NCBI GenBank assembly: GCA_964477275.1
Contig: CAYZDV010000004.1
Location: 1 to 35,056 of the forward strand
Source of the DNA: CAYZDV01 sp964477275
Lineage (GTDB): Bacteria > Acidobacteriota > Aminicenantia > Aminicenantales > Aminicenantaceae
Length of the DNA: 35,056 bases
Direction of reading: 5' to 3'
Below, in pieces: positions 6,377 through 15,134 of the stretch. A program made the position numbers and the translations under genes. The number at the start of each line of letters is the position of its first letter. The first letter of the stretch is position 1. A model generated the notes under the pieces. The model saw nothing but the letters and a program-made list of their open reading frames with translations, was not told where the DNA came from and did no database searches.

Positions 6377-7612
6377 ATGCATCTCAAACTGTTGAGCGAG
6401 AGGGACCTCAAGGCCATGGATGCCCTCGCCGACTCCTACGGCGGAGCAGAGGAGATTTCCCGGAAAATCGGGGCGATGAGAGACTATGAGATACGCAAGC
6501 GGCTCGCCGGGGATAAAGGATACGGAGACATGCTGGAAAAGGCCGAGCAGCACGTCAAACATTTTGCCAGGGTCGAGGACTTCGCGGAAAAAGAAGCGCT
6601 CCCGGTCACCAGGAAGGGCGTCTGCACCACCCAGGTCTCCGGCTTTCAGGGCGCCCGTCCCACCTTTGACTGCATCCGAAGGATCGCCGAAAACGGGGAT
6701 GTCCTTTTCCCCACGGAGATGATTTCAGTGGTGGGCCTGACCGAAACCTACGTCTACCGGGGCGACCTGCTGGCCACGGTGGCCATGGCCGAGAATATCC
6801 TCGGCGCCAGCAAGTTCTGCAGCACCAACCTCCTGGGAACACCCCTCCCCGAAGAACGGTTTGTCAGGCTGGAAAAAGTCACCGGAGAGAAATTCGAGAG
6901 AAGGGACATGGGGAACGGAATCAGCCAGGTCATCCTCAAGAACATGGGGACTGCTTACGGAAACCTGGGCGGCGTGGAAGTCGGAAACAACAACCATCTC
7001 GTCTATCTCGACGGAATCACCAGGGCGGCCATGGAGACAGGAGCCAATTTCTTCCTGAACCCGAGCTGGTCAACCATCGTCGCCGCCTGCTATTACGCCC
7101 GGGAAATTCCCAGTCTTTCCCTCAAAATCTCCATGCTCCTCTCCACCCAGAACGCCATCCAGCTCCGGATGCTCCTCAACATCGTCAAGGAGTATCTCCG
7201 CGACGACGGCACGACTCCCATCTACGAGATCAACATCGGCAACGCGGCAACCGCTGAAACCTTCATTCAGTGCTGCGACGAGATTGCCGCCTCCGGCCTG
7301 CCCCGGATTTCGCTGGCCGCCCATATCCGGATCAACCCCGACCTGGGCATGGCCGGCTTCAACTGGACCGAGAGCGCCTTCAAAGTCCTCGATGCCGGAA
7401 GGGACATCACCATCAAGTACGAAAGCGACGGGGAATCGCGGCCCTACGACACCATGGAAGCGTACTTTCTTTCGGACGAGGAAAGAAATGAACTTGCCGC
7501 AAAGATCGGGGATGTCATCTACCATAAATGCCTTCGCTGCGACAAGGACGCCAGGGAAATCATGCGCCGGGGACACGAGACCCGCTTTGCCAGGGTCAGC
7601 TACAGGAATTAG
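6377..7612 (+). CDS. Uncharacterised 411-aa protein in amino-acid operon
   Basis: I do not recognise this family. The protein has no signal peptide or transmembrane segment and looks like a soluble enzyme. Residues about 222-320 alternate strand-like and helix-like stretches (GANFFLNP, SLKISMLL, PIYEINIGNA, RISLAAHIRI), which could be part of a TIM-barrel, an inference only. Conspicuous features are GVCTTQVSGFQGARPTFDC (81-99), GGVEVGNNNHLVYLDG (198-213), Cys299-Cys300, a CxxC pair Cys385/Cys388 near the C-terminus, and a following basic stretch. The CxxC might bind metal. ATG is preceded by AAGGAGGAA. It lies 55 bases after the homoserine dehydrogenase gene and 36 before the SDR, so it almost certainly works in the same pathway. 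Confidence 0.85.
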   Translation: MHLKLLSERDLKAMDALADSYGGAEEISRKIGAMRDYEIRKRLAGDKGYGDMLEKAEQHVKHFARVEDFAEKEALPVTRKGVCTTQVSGFQGARPTFDCIRRIAENGDVLFPTEMISVVGLTETYVYRGDLLATVAMAENILGASKFCSTNLLGTPLPEERFVRLEKVTGEKFERRDMGNGISQVILKNMGTAYGNLGGVEVGNNNHLVYLDGITRAAMETGANFFLNPSWSTIVAACYYAREIPSLSLKISMLLSTQNAIQLRMLLNIVKEYLRDDGTTPIYEINIGNAATAETFIQCCDEIAASGLPRISLAAHIRINPDLGMAGFNWTESAFKVLDAGRDITIKYESDGESRPYDTMEAYFLSDEERNELAAKIGDVIYHKCLRCDKDAREIMRRGHETRFARVSYRN

Positions 7613-7648
7613 CGCCGGTCAGGAATCCCGATAACGAGGAGGCAAGAG

Positions 7649-8440
7649 ATGGATCTGGACATTAAAAACCGCGTCGCCCTGGTGGCTGCCTCGAGCAAGG
7701 GCCTGGGAAAGGCCATCGCTCTGGGTCTTTCCCGTGAGGGAGCGGCGGTAGCCATCTGCGCCAGGAACGAGCAGCCTCTGTTCAAAGTGCGGGACGAAAT
7801 AGCCGCCGAGACCGGGGGCCAGGTCCGGGCGTTTGTGGCCGATGTGACAGACAGTACCCAGGTGAGCCGCATGGTAGAGGACCTCGTCGAGGAATGGGGG
7901 AAGGTGGATATCCTGGTTTCCAACGCCGGAGGCCCTCCCTCAGGCATGGCGGATGATTTCAGCCTAAAAGACTACCGAAGCGCCCTGGAGCTGAACCTCC
8001 TCAGCACGGTCCAACTCTGCTATGCCGTCATGCCCCTGATGAAAAACGCCAAGTGGGGAAGAATCATCAACATGACCTCTGTTTCAGCCAAGCAGCCCAT
8101 CGACACCCTCATTCTCTCCAACACGGCCAGGGCCGGCGTGCTGGGCTTTTCCAAGTCCCTGTCCAATCAGCTGGCACCTTACGGAATCACCGTCAACGCC
8201 GTCTGCCCGGGCTACACGAGAACGGAGCGAGTGGAAAACCTGGCCCGCTCTTTCGCTCAAAGCGGGAAAGGAACGGTTGAGGACTTTTACCGGAGGATCG
8301 AACAAACGATTCCCATGGGACGGCTCGCCGCGCCGGAAGAAGTCGCCCGGGCCGTGTGCTTCCTGGCCTCTGAAGGGGCTGGCTACATCACCGGAATCGC
8401 CCTTCAGGTTGACGGCGGCTACATCAAGGCTCTGTACTGA
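7649..8440 (+). CDS. SDR-family protein with SNxxR in place of YxxxK
   Basis: A 263-residue short-chain dehydrogenase/reductase with a recognisable cofactor region (AASSKGLGKA, 13-22; NAGG, 92-95) and the catalytic-loop serine (NMTSVSA, Ser144). The normal YxxxK active-site motif is replaced by SNTAR: Ser157 stands for the tyrosine and Arg161 for the lysine. The C-terminal part (CPGYTRTE, GRLAAPEEVA, ITGIALQVDGGY) is typical of FabG-like proteins. I recall a subgroup of SDRs with a similar SNxxR motif, but its chemistry is not clear to me. It may use another acid-base residue or bind ligand without classical reduction. GAGGAGG precedes ATG. It is the third gene of the operon. Confidence 0.85.
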   Translation: MDLDIKNRVALVAASSKGLGKAIALGLSREGAAVAICARNEQPLFKVRDEIAAETGGQVRAFVADVTDSTQVSRMVEDLVEEWGKVDILVSNAGGPPSGMADDFSLKDYRSALELNLLSTVQLCYAVMPLMKNAKWGRIINMTSVSAKQPIDTLILSNTARAGVLGFSKSLSNQLAPYGITVNAVCPGYTRTERVENLARSFAQSGKGTVEDFYRRIEQTIPMGRLAAPEEVARAVCFLASEGAGYITGIALQVDGGYIKALY

Positions 8441-8462
8441 AGTATGGAAAAGGGAGACTCGC

Positions 8463-8825
8463 ATGAAAAAACAGGAAAATGAATGGGAGGGGACTCCGTA
8501 TCCGGAGATGATCAGAGGCCTCCCCGAAATCGACATCCCGATTCAGGGTGTCAGAGGGTGGCTGCTCCAGGGGCATGAGCAGCAGGTCGTTTTCTTTGAC
8601 ATTGAACCGGTGGGAAAAATCCCTCCTCATTCCCACTGCGGCCAGTGGGGGCTTGTCGTCGAGGGAGAGATGGCGCTCACCATCGGAGATGAAACCAGGG
8701 TCTACAGGAAAGGCGACTCGTACAACATCCCCGAAGGTGTGGTCCACTCCGCCACCTTCCTGACCCGCGTTCAGGTTATCGACGTGTTCGACGACCCCCA
8801 GCGCTACAGTGCAAAGAAAGGATAA
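8463..8825 (+). CDS. Small single-domain cupin
   Basis: A 120-residue cupin. The first motif, PPHSHCGQWGLVVEGE, supplies probable metal ligands His56, His58, possibly Gln61, and Glu68. The second motif, YNIPEGVVHSA, supplies His95. This is a one-domain metal-binding beta-barrel of the kind used as dioxygenase, isomerase, lyase or sensor, and the reaction cannot be read from sequence. The chosen ATG at 8463 has GGGAG eight bases upstream. An earlier in-frame ATG at 8277 lies deep in the SDR gene and is rejected. It sits between the SDR gene (22 bases) and the aminotransferase gene (15 bases), so translation is probably coupled. Confidence 0.85.
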   Translation: MKKQENEWEGTPYPEMIRGLPEIDIPIQGVRGWLLQGHEQQVVFFDIEPVGKIPPHSHCGQWGLVVEGEMALTIGDETRVYRKGDSYNIPEGVVHSATFLTRVQVIDVFDDPQRYSAKKG

Positions 8826-8840
8826 CACATCGAGGAGGAT

Positions 8841-10091
8841 ATGAATCATGGCTCACAGAGGTCGCACATGAAAGCATTATTTGCCGCCATCATGAAAGAT
8901 TTTGAAGGTTACGCCATCGGAAAAATGCTCCGTTTCCTGGATGAACCCGGGATCATCTCTTTTGCCGGCGGCCTGCCCGCCGGTGAGGTCTTTCCCCTGG
9001 ACATCATCAGGAAAGCCGCCGAAAGGTCGCTCGAAAATGACTGGACTCACACCCTCCAGTACACTCCCATTCCCGGCGAGAAAGACCTGATGGAGGCCAT
9101 CATCCTCTATCTGCGGAAAGACAACATCCACATCGACCCGGAGAACATCATGATTACCACTTCCGGCCAGCACGGCCTGGACCTGGCAGGGAGGCTGTTC
9201 CTCGACGCCGGCGACACCATCGCCATCGACCTCCCCACCTTCGGAGGGGCGCTGGCCGCGTTCGAGCTGGAGGATGCCCGGTACATCGGCAGGGATATTG
9301 AAGAGAACGGAACGGATGTGGAAGGCCTGGCCGGAGAAATCGAGGATTTTATCCACAAAACCGGGAAAAAGCCGAAATTCATCTACGTGGTGCCCGACTT
9401 CCAGAACCCTTCCGGAATAACCACCAGCCTGGAGAAGAGGCTGGCGCTTCTCGGGCTGGGCCAGAAATACGAGATCCCCATCGTGGAGGACAGCCCCTAC
9501 AGAGAGCTGCGCTACAGGGGCGAGCACCTCCCCTCTCTCTATTCCCTGGACAGGAACCAGGGCCACGTGATCGGTCTTTATACCTTTTCCAAAATCCTCT
9601 GCCCTGGTATCCGGGTGGGGTTCAACATCGGCCCTCCTGAAGTCATCCAGAAGTTCTCCTTCATCAAGGGCGCCAACATCCTCAACACGCCCAAACTGAA
9701 CCAGGACATCTGCCGGACGTTTCTGCGCGAATACGACCTGGGGGCTCACTTCCAGAAGACGATAGCCTATTACTCCGAGAAGCTGAATTTCTTCCTGGAA
9801 GCCATGGAAGAACATTTTCCCCCGGAAATGGGCGTTCGCTGGACAAAGCCGGAAGGCGGGCTGTTCCTCTGGATCACCGTCCCTGAAACCATCAACACCC
9901 TCGATCTTTTCTACCTCGCCATCGAGGAAAAAGTGGCTTTTGTCCCCGGCGAGGTTTTCTATCCCGACGGCTATAAGAAGTATAACACGATGAGAATCAA
10001 CTTCTCCTTTCCCACAAAGGAGGAGATTGTCGAGGGCGTCAGACGGCTGAGTTCGGTCATCCGGAAATATCAGGCCGGGAAAAAGGCTTAA
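8841..10091 (+). CDS. PLP-dependent aminotransferase (2-aminoadipate/MocR-like class I-II)
   Basis: A 416-residue fold-type I aminotransferase resembling 2-aminoadipate/branched-chain transaminases and the enzyme half of MocR regulators, but without any GntR DNA-binding domain. PLP is expected on Lys251 in YTFSKILCPGIRVGF. Asp217 and Tyr220 (VEDSPYRELRY) and Asn189 (QNPSG) fit the cofactor site, and the C-terminal MRIN supplies the carboxylate-binding arginine. ISFAGGLP near the N-terminus is a hallmark of this subgroup. AGGAGG lies close upstream of ATG 8841. It probably moves an amino group to or from the operon's amino/keto acid, with the substrate unknown. Confidence 0.9.
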   Translation: MNHGSQRSHMKALFAAIMKDFEGYAIGKMLRFLDEPGIISFAGGLPAGEVFPLDIIRKAAERSLENDWTHTLQYTPIPGEKDLMEAIILYLRKDNIHIDPENIMITTSGQHGLDLAGRLFLDAGDTIAIDLPTFGGALAAFELEDARYIGRDIEENGTDVEGLAGEIEDFIHKTGKKPKFIYVVPDFQNPSGITTSLEKRLALLGLGQKYEIPIVEDSPYRELRYRGEHLPSLYSLDRNQGHVIGLYTFSKILCPGIRVGFNIGPPEVIQKFSFIKGANILNTPKLNQDICRTFLREYDLGAHFQKTIAYYSEKLNFFLEAMEEHFPPEMGVRWTKPEGGLFLWITVPETINTLDLFYLAIEEKVAFVPGEVFYPDGYKKYNTMRINFSFPTKEEIVEGVRRLSSVIRKYQAGKKA

Positions 10092-10120
10092 AGCATCATT
10101 CTCAACCACGGGAGGTCACC

Positions 10121-11527
10121 ATGAGCGACGCGAAAAACCACAGACCGGGCGTGAAAAAATACATCCGGAAGGCCGAGAAATTCCTGAAGGAAAGAGAGAA
10201 GCACCTGGCCAGGGTGAAGAAATACAAATTCGACACCATCGCTGTGCACGGCCTCTACACCGTGGAGGAAGCCCTGAACTTCAACCAGGGGGCTGTGATC
10301 GAGCCCCTCTATCTCTCCACCGCTCAGGCTTACCGGGATTCCGATGAGATGGAAGCCGCCCTGGCCTATCTTATCCCCACCTGGTGCTACACCCGGTTTG
10401 CCAATCCCACCACCTATTACCTGGAATGGGTGCTGGCCCTGCTCGAAGGATACCAGACGGCTGCGGAGACCTCCTGCCTGGTGACGGCCTCAGGCATGTC
10501 CGCGCTGATGCTGGCCGTGGATTCTCTTCTGGTCAAACAGAAGGAGGGACCGGAAAGAATAAATTTCATCTCCTCCATTCAAATCTACGGCGGCACCTTC
10601 CAGCATTTCTCGGTGCGAAAAATGCAGGAGAGGGGAATTGAGGTCCGCTGGGTCCGCCATCCGGAGGACACCGAGGAGTGGAAGGCCAATATCGACGAGA
10701 ACACCCGCTTTATCTTCGCGGAGGCGCCGAGCAATCCCCAGCAGTCCTTCTGCGACGTGAGCGCTCTTGCCGACCTGGCGCATTCCTGGGACATCCCGCT
10801 CATCATCGATTCCACCTGTGCCACACCGGCTCTGATGCGGCCTATCGCCTGGGGCGCGGACATTGTCATCCATTCCCTGACCAAATCCATCACCTCCAGC
10901 GGCCTGGCCATGGGAGGAGCGCTCATCAGCCGCAAGCCTATCATCACCAAGGTCAAAAACGAAAACCCCCTCTTCAGGGCGAGCTTTGCCGAGTATGTCA
11001 AGTTTCTCCCTTACAGGGATACCGGGCCGGCCGCCTCTCCTCTGAACGCGCTTCTCGCCCTCAACGACCTGCGCACATTGCGCTCCAAGATGGACCTGGT
11101 CAGCAGGAACTCGGAGAAAGTGGCGGCGCTTCTCAATCAGCATCCCCGCGTCTACCGGGTCGACTACCTCGGGCTGGAAAGCTTTCTCTACCACTCTCTG
11201 GCCAGAAAATACATGAAGCTCGTCGACTCCGGCGACGGCAAGGGCAAAGAGGTTAACCGCTACGGGCATCTGCTCAGCTTTCGGGTGGACGGCCCTCCCC
11301 GCAATGCCCGCAAGGTTTTCGACCGCCTTCAGCTCGTCATGCGGGCCGGTGACCTGGGCCGCATCAAAAGCATCGCCACCATCCCGGCCATCTCCACCCA
11401 TCTCCAGCAAGGAGAGGAAGCCCGGGAGAAAGCGGATATCCCCCTTCAGATGATCAGGCTCTGTGTGGGAGCCGAAAACCCGGACGATATCATCGCCGAC
11501 CTCGACCAGGCCCTGGATTCTCTATAG
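10121..11527 (+). CDS. Cys/Met metabolism PLP-dependent enzyme (gamma-synthase/lyase family)
   Basis: A 468-residue member of the family of cystathionine gamma-synthase, O-acetylhomoserine sulfhydrylase and methionine gamma-lyase. Key elements are YTRFANPT (Tyr90, Arg92 for PLP phosphate), YGGTF (Tyr156), Asp230 (IDSTCATP) and PLP Lys255 (HSLTKS). It is longer than usual (about 380-430), mainly from a charged lysine-rich N-terminal extension of about 35 residues and an insert near 340-380. GGGAGG precedes ATG. Because a homoserine-dehydrogenase-like gene starts the operon, a homoserine-derived substrate is plausible, but no homoserine acyltransferase is present. Elimination to 2-oxobutyrate or gamma-replacement are both possible. 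It is the last gene of the operon. Confidence 0.88.
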   Translation: MSDAKNHRPGVKKYIRKAEKFLKEREKHLARVKKYKFDTIAVHGLYTVEEALNFNQGAVIEPLYLSTAQAYRDSDEMEAALAYLIPTWCYTRFANPTTYYLEWVLALLEGYQTAAETSCLVTASGMSALMLAVDSLLVKQKEGPERINFISSIQIYGGTFQHFSVRKMQERGIEVRWVRHPEDTEEWKANIDENTRFIFAEAPSNPQQSFCDVSALADLAHSWDIPLIIDSTCATPALMRPIAWGADIVIHSLTKSITSSGLAMGGALISRKPIITKVKNENPLFRASFAEYVKFLPYRDTGPAASPLNALLALNDLRTLRSKMDLVSRNSEKVAALLNQHPRVYRVDYLGLESFLYHSLARKYMKLVDSGDGKGKEVNRYGHLLSFRVDGPPRNARKVFDRLQLVMRAGDLGRIKSIATIPAISTHLQQGEEAREKADIPLQMIRLCVGAENPDDIIADLDQALDSL

Positions 11528-11555
11528 GAGAAGCTCCCTGTTCCCATTCCCGGCC

Positions 11556-11622
11556 GGCCTTCATAAAGGCCCGGATGTTGTCAGGAGGAGTTTTTGGCGG
11601 CCGGAAATCGCTCTCATTCCGG
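11556..11622. other. Two hairpins between convergent operons
   Basis: GGCCTTcataAAGGCC (11556-11571) and CCGGAA/TTCCGG (11601-11606 with 11617-11622) lie in the 116-base gap between facing operons. Neither has a clear T-run, so they are weak candidates for transcription ends. Confidence 0.25.
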
Positions 11623-11643
11623 ATTCCTTCTGTCAAAAAAACT

Positions 11644-13056
11644 TCAAAGGTTAAAGCAGGCGACCTTGGGCTCGGTCATCTCCATCAGGGCGAACCTGAT
11701 CCCTTCCCGGCCGAGGCCGCTCCACTTCACGCCGCCGAAGGGCATCATGTCGATCCGGTAATCAGTGGAGTCATTGACCATCACTCCGCCGACCTCAAGC
11801 TCCCGGATGGCCTTGAAGGCATTCTTTAGGGAGCGGGTGAAGATGGCTCCATGGAGTCCGTAGCGGACGCTGTTGGCCTTCTCGATGGCTTCATTTAGGG
11901 AGGAAACCGTGTAGAGGTTCACCACCGGGCCGAAGACTTCCTCGCAGTTGAGTTTGGCCGTTTCCGGCATGTTACGGAGAACGGTCGGCTCGAAAAGCGT
12001 GCCTTTCCTCCTCCCGCCGCAGAGAAGCTCGGCTCCTGCCTCGAGAGCTTCCTGAACCCAGCTCTCCACCCGGGCCGCCTCTTGCTCGGTGATCATCGGG
12101 CCCATGTCCGTCTCCTCATCGAGCTGGTAGCCGACTTTGATCCTCTTTGTCCGGCCGACGAACATCCGTTCAAACTCATCGTAGACAGTCTGATGGATAT
12201 AAATCCTCTGGACGCCGATGCAGTTCTGTCCGACAGCCCAGAAAGCGCCGGAGACAGAAAGTTCGACAGCCTGGGAAAGGTCGGCGTCATCCATGACAAT
12301 GACCGGCGAGTTGGAGCCTAACTCCATCCCGATTTTCTTCAATCCCGCCTTCCTGACGATGTCCAAACCGGCCTCAGTGCCCCCGGTAAAGGAAATCATC
12401 CGCGGCCGGGAGTCGGAGACCAGCGCGTCTGCGATTTTCGAAGCGTATCCGGTGACGATGTTCAAAATCTTTGAGGGAAGTCCGGCTTCACAAAACGCCT
12501 CGCCCAGTTTCAGCGCCGAAAGGGGGGTGACGGTCGCCGGTTTGAGGACGACGGAATTTCCGCCGGCGATGGCCGGCCCCACCTTGTGGGCGACGAGGTT
12601 CAGCGGGTCGTTGAAGGGAGTGATGGCGACAATGATGCCAATCGGAAAACGATAATAGTAGCCGACTCTGTTTTCAGAGCCCTGCCGGCTGTCGAAGGGA
12701 ATGGTCTCCCCCACAACCCGCCTGGCTTCCTCGGCCGAGATGGTGATGGTGTCGATACAGCGGCTGACTTCCTTGCGTGCCTCCTTGATCGTCTTGCTTC
12801 CTTCGCTGGCGATAGTCCGGGCAAAGTCTTCCTGCCGGCCTCTGATGATCTCGGCCGTCCTCGAGAGGATGGAGATCCGCTGATGGACGGGCAGGCTCCG
12901 GTTGATGCGGAAACCCTCCTCGGCAGCCTGAAAGGCCGCCTCGACGTCCGCGACATCTCCCGCCGGCACGGTGTCGATCAGTTCATCGTGATAAGGATTG
13001 CGGACTTCGATCTTTTCATCCTTCTCAACCCAGTTTTCGCCGATAAGCATTTTCAT
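11644..13056 (-). CDS. NAD(P)-dependent aldehyde dehydrogenase
   Basis: A 470-residue aldehyde dehydrogenase oxidising an aldehyde to its acid. The catalytic cysteine is in GQNCIGVQRI, the general-base glutamate in MELGSN, and cofactor motifs are ITPFNDPLN and FTGGTEAG. The overall look (short form, ending FGGVKWSGLGREGIRFALMEM) resembles the lactaldehyde / non-phosphorylating glyceraldehyde-3-phosphate / succinate-semialdehyde subgroups. The substrate is not decidable here. GGAGG precedes ATG. It is the last gene behind the ABC importer on the minus strand, separated from the binding-protein gene by about 107 bases. It probably handles an aldehyde produced from the imported compound. Confidence 0.92.
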   Translation of the reverse strand: MKMLIGENWVEKDEKIEVRNPYHDELIDTVPAGDVADVEAAFQAAEEGFRINRSLPVHQRISILSRTAEIIRGRQEDFARTIASEGSKTIKEARKEVSRCIDTITISAEEARRVVGETIPFDSRQGSENRVGYYYRFPIGIIVAITPFNDPLNLVAHKVGPAIAGGNSVVLKPATVTPLSALKLGEAFCEAGLPSKILNIVTGYASKIADALVSDSRPRMISFTGGTEAGLDIVRKAGLKKIGMELGSNSPVIVMDDADLSQAVELSVSGAFWAVGQNCIGVQRIYIHQTVYDEFERMFVGRTKRIKVGYQLDEETDMGPMITEQEAARVESWVQEALEAGAELLCGGRRKGTLFEPTVLRNMPETAKLNCEEVFGPVVNLYTVSSLNEAIEKANSVRYGLHGAIFTRSLKNAFKAIRELEVGGVMVNDSTDYRIDMMPFGGVKWSGLGREGIRFALMEMTEPKVACFNL

Positions 13057-13163
13057 GGGATATCCTCCGTTTCAAACTGATTTTTAACCTTCCGTTATCC
13101 TTCCTTTCTTCCCATCCAGGATGGATTTCAAGGGAAGAGAAAAGGGAATCCCTTGCCTTCTCC

Positions 13164-14120
13164 TTAAAAATAGCTTTTGGGGTTATAGAAGCGGTGGACA
13201 TTCGACGCGTCCACCATCTGGCTCTCCAGCTCGATTGTCTTGGGCACTCGCTCTCCCCGAAGGATTCTGAGGGCGACCTCAATGGCTTCTGCGCTTCCGT
13301 TGGGATAGATGAAGGTCGCTGTCATCTGGCCGGCCATGATCGCTTCGAAAGCCTCCCTCTGGCCGTCGATACCGATGACCTGCACGCCCTGGCGGCCGGC
13401 CGCTCTCAGGGCTGTCAGTGCGCCCAAAGCCATCTCGTCGTTGTGGGCATAGACCCCATCGATCCGGGGACGCGACTGGAGGAAATCCTCCATCAGCCTC
13501 AAAGCCGGCTCGCGGAGATAGTGAGCTGGCTGTTTCCCGACGACCTGAATGGCGGGATAGCGGTCGACCACACTGTGGAACCCGTCACTGCGGTCGATGG
13601 TGGGAGTCGCGCCCAGGATTCCCTCGATCTCGATGACCTGACACCCTTCTTTGAGCAGCGAGACCATCAGCCTTCCGGCCTGCTCACCGATTCTGGAATT
13701 GCTGGCCCCGATGAAACACGTGTAAGCGTCGCTGGTGATATTCCTGTCGAGGGTAACGACAGGAATTCCGGCCCTGTAGACTCTCCCCACAACAGAAGTG
13801 AGCGGTTCGGCCTCCCGGGGGCTGATGATGAGCAGGTCGATGCCCCTGGAGAAGAGATCCTCCACATCGCTGATCTGCTTCATGTTGTCGTTCTGGCCGT
13901 CAGTGAACACAAAATCGACCTCCTTCTCGTGCTTCTTCACGGCATCTTTCATCTGCTCCAGCATGTTGATCCTCCAGGGGTCGATCATTGTGCTCTGGGA
14001 GAATCCGATGAGATGCTTCTCCTTTTCCGCCTTCTTGCAGGAAACGAGAGCAGCCAGACTCAAAAAGACACAGGCGAGGATGATCGTCCTGCAGCGGGAT
14101 GGCTTCCTGTTCCCGTTCAT
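13164..14120 (-). CDS. ABC transporter sugar-binding lipoprotein (periplasmic-binding type 1)
   Basis: A 318-residue substrate-binding protein of the ribose/galactofuranose type. The basic N-terminus, hydrophobic stretch and lipobox LVSC (Cys28) mark a lipoprotein anchored outside the membrane. The mature protein begins IGFSQSTMIDPWRINMLEQM and contains TDGQNDNMKQ, IISPREAEPL, VVTLDRNI and AHNDEMALGAL, the familiar pattern of YtfQ/RbsB-like binders. The exact ligand is not predictable. AGGAGG lies upstream of ATG. It follows the permease gene on the same strand. Confidence 0.9.
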   Translation of the reverse strand: MNGNRKPSRCRTIILACVFLSLAALVSCKKAEKEKHLIGFSQSTMIDPWRINMLEQMKDAVKKHEKEVDFVFTDGQNDNMKQISDVEDLFSRGIDLLIISPREAEPLTSVVGRVYRAGIPVVTLDRNITSDAYTCFIGASNSRIGEQAGRLMVSLLKEGCQVIEIEGILGATPTIDRSDGFHSVVDRYPAIQVVGKQPAHYLREPALRLMEDFLQSRPRIDGVYAHNDEMALGALTALRAAGRQGVQVIGIDGQREAFEAIMAGQMTATFIYPNGSAEAIEVALRILRGERVPKTIELESQMVDASNVHRFYNPKSYF

Positions 14121-14173
14121 GTTCTTTCCTCCTTCTGGTCTCTCCCTGTCCAGTGGACAGAAGTTGACAAAAG

Positions 14174-15133
14174 CTATGACCTCCTCTTGGACAGAAGAAC
14201 CGCGGCGATGATGATCACGCCTTTTAAAATTTGCTGGAAAAACGAGCCGACGCCGAGCAGGTTCAGGATGTTGTTCAGGATGCCCAGGATGACGGCGCCG
14301 ATAAATGTGCCCTCCACCCTGCCGATTCCTCCCATCAGGCTGGTGCCTCCAATGACCACCGCTGCAATGGCATTCAGTTCATATCCCAGCCCGAGGTCGG
14401 CATTGCCCACCCCCAAACGGCCGATGGCGATGATGCTGGCGACGGCCACAAAGAGGCCGCTCAGGGAATAAACCACAATTTTATAGAAATCGACATTAAT
14501 CCCGGAGAGTCGGGCCGCCTCCTCATTCCCGCCGATGGCGTAGATGTACCGCCCCAGCGTGGTGTTCCTCAGGATAAAGCTGGAGAGGATAAGGATAGCC
14601 AGGAAGATAACTACCGGAGCGGGAATGGGCCCGAAATAACCCTCGCCGATGAAGTGAAGGACTGGCGGGGTGCTTTCTCCCAGGACGATGGGCCGGCCCT
14701 GGCTGTAGAGAAAAGCCAGCCCACGGATGGAGGTCATGGTGGCCAGGGTGACGATAAACGGCTGGATCCGTCCCTTGGTGATGACCAGGCCGTTCGTCGC
14801 TCCCATCAAAAGTCCGGCTCCCAGACCAAGGAGAAGGACGGGAAAGAAGCCCCAGCCGCCGAACTTGATCAGCCCGGCACAGAGACAGCCGACCATGGCC
14901 AGCATGGCTCCGACAGAAAGGTCTATCCCTGCGGTCAGGATGACAAACGTCATTCCCACGGCGATGATGCCGTTGATCGATACCTGCCGCATCACGTTCA
15001 ACAGATTCCGCGGGGTCAGGAATGCCTCGGAGGCCAGGGAAGAGAAGATAAACAGGACCAGCAATCCCAGCACGATATTGTATCTCTCCCATATCTGCTT
15101 CAGCGTCGTTTTGAACTCTTTTCCGTCTTTCAT
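14174..15133 (-). CDS. ABC transporter permease, RbsC-like
   Basis: Inner-membrane permease of a ribose-type sugar importer, 319 residues with about eight to ten hydrophobic helices. The family motif GIDLSVGAM and the EAA-like region IGGNEEAARLSGIN are present. An upstream ATG at 15154 would add seven residues and overlap the ATPase gene. ATG 15133 is preferred because GGAG lies at good spacing and it starts one base past the ATPase stop. It presumably forms a homodimeric channel with the ATPase at 15135-16634. Confidence 0.9.
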   Translation of the reverse strand: MKDGKEFKTTLKQIWERYNIVLGLLVLFIFSSLASEAFLTPRNLLNVMRQVSINGIIAVGMTFVILTAGIDLSVGAMLAMVGCLCAGLIKFGGWGFFPVLLLGLGAGLLMGATNGLVITKGRIQPFIVTLATMTSIRGLAFLYSQGRPIVLGESTPPVLHFIGEGYFGPIPAPVVIFLAILILSSFILRNTTLGRYIYAIGGNEEAARLSGINVDFYKIVVYSLSGLFVAVASIIAIGRLGVGNADLGLGYELNAIAAVVIGGTSLMGGIGRVEGTFIGAVILGILNNILNLLGVGSFFQQILKGVIIIAAVLLSKRRS

Positions 15134-15134
15134 C

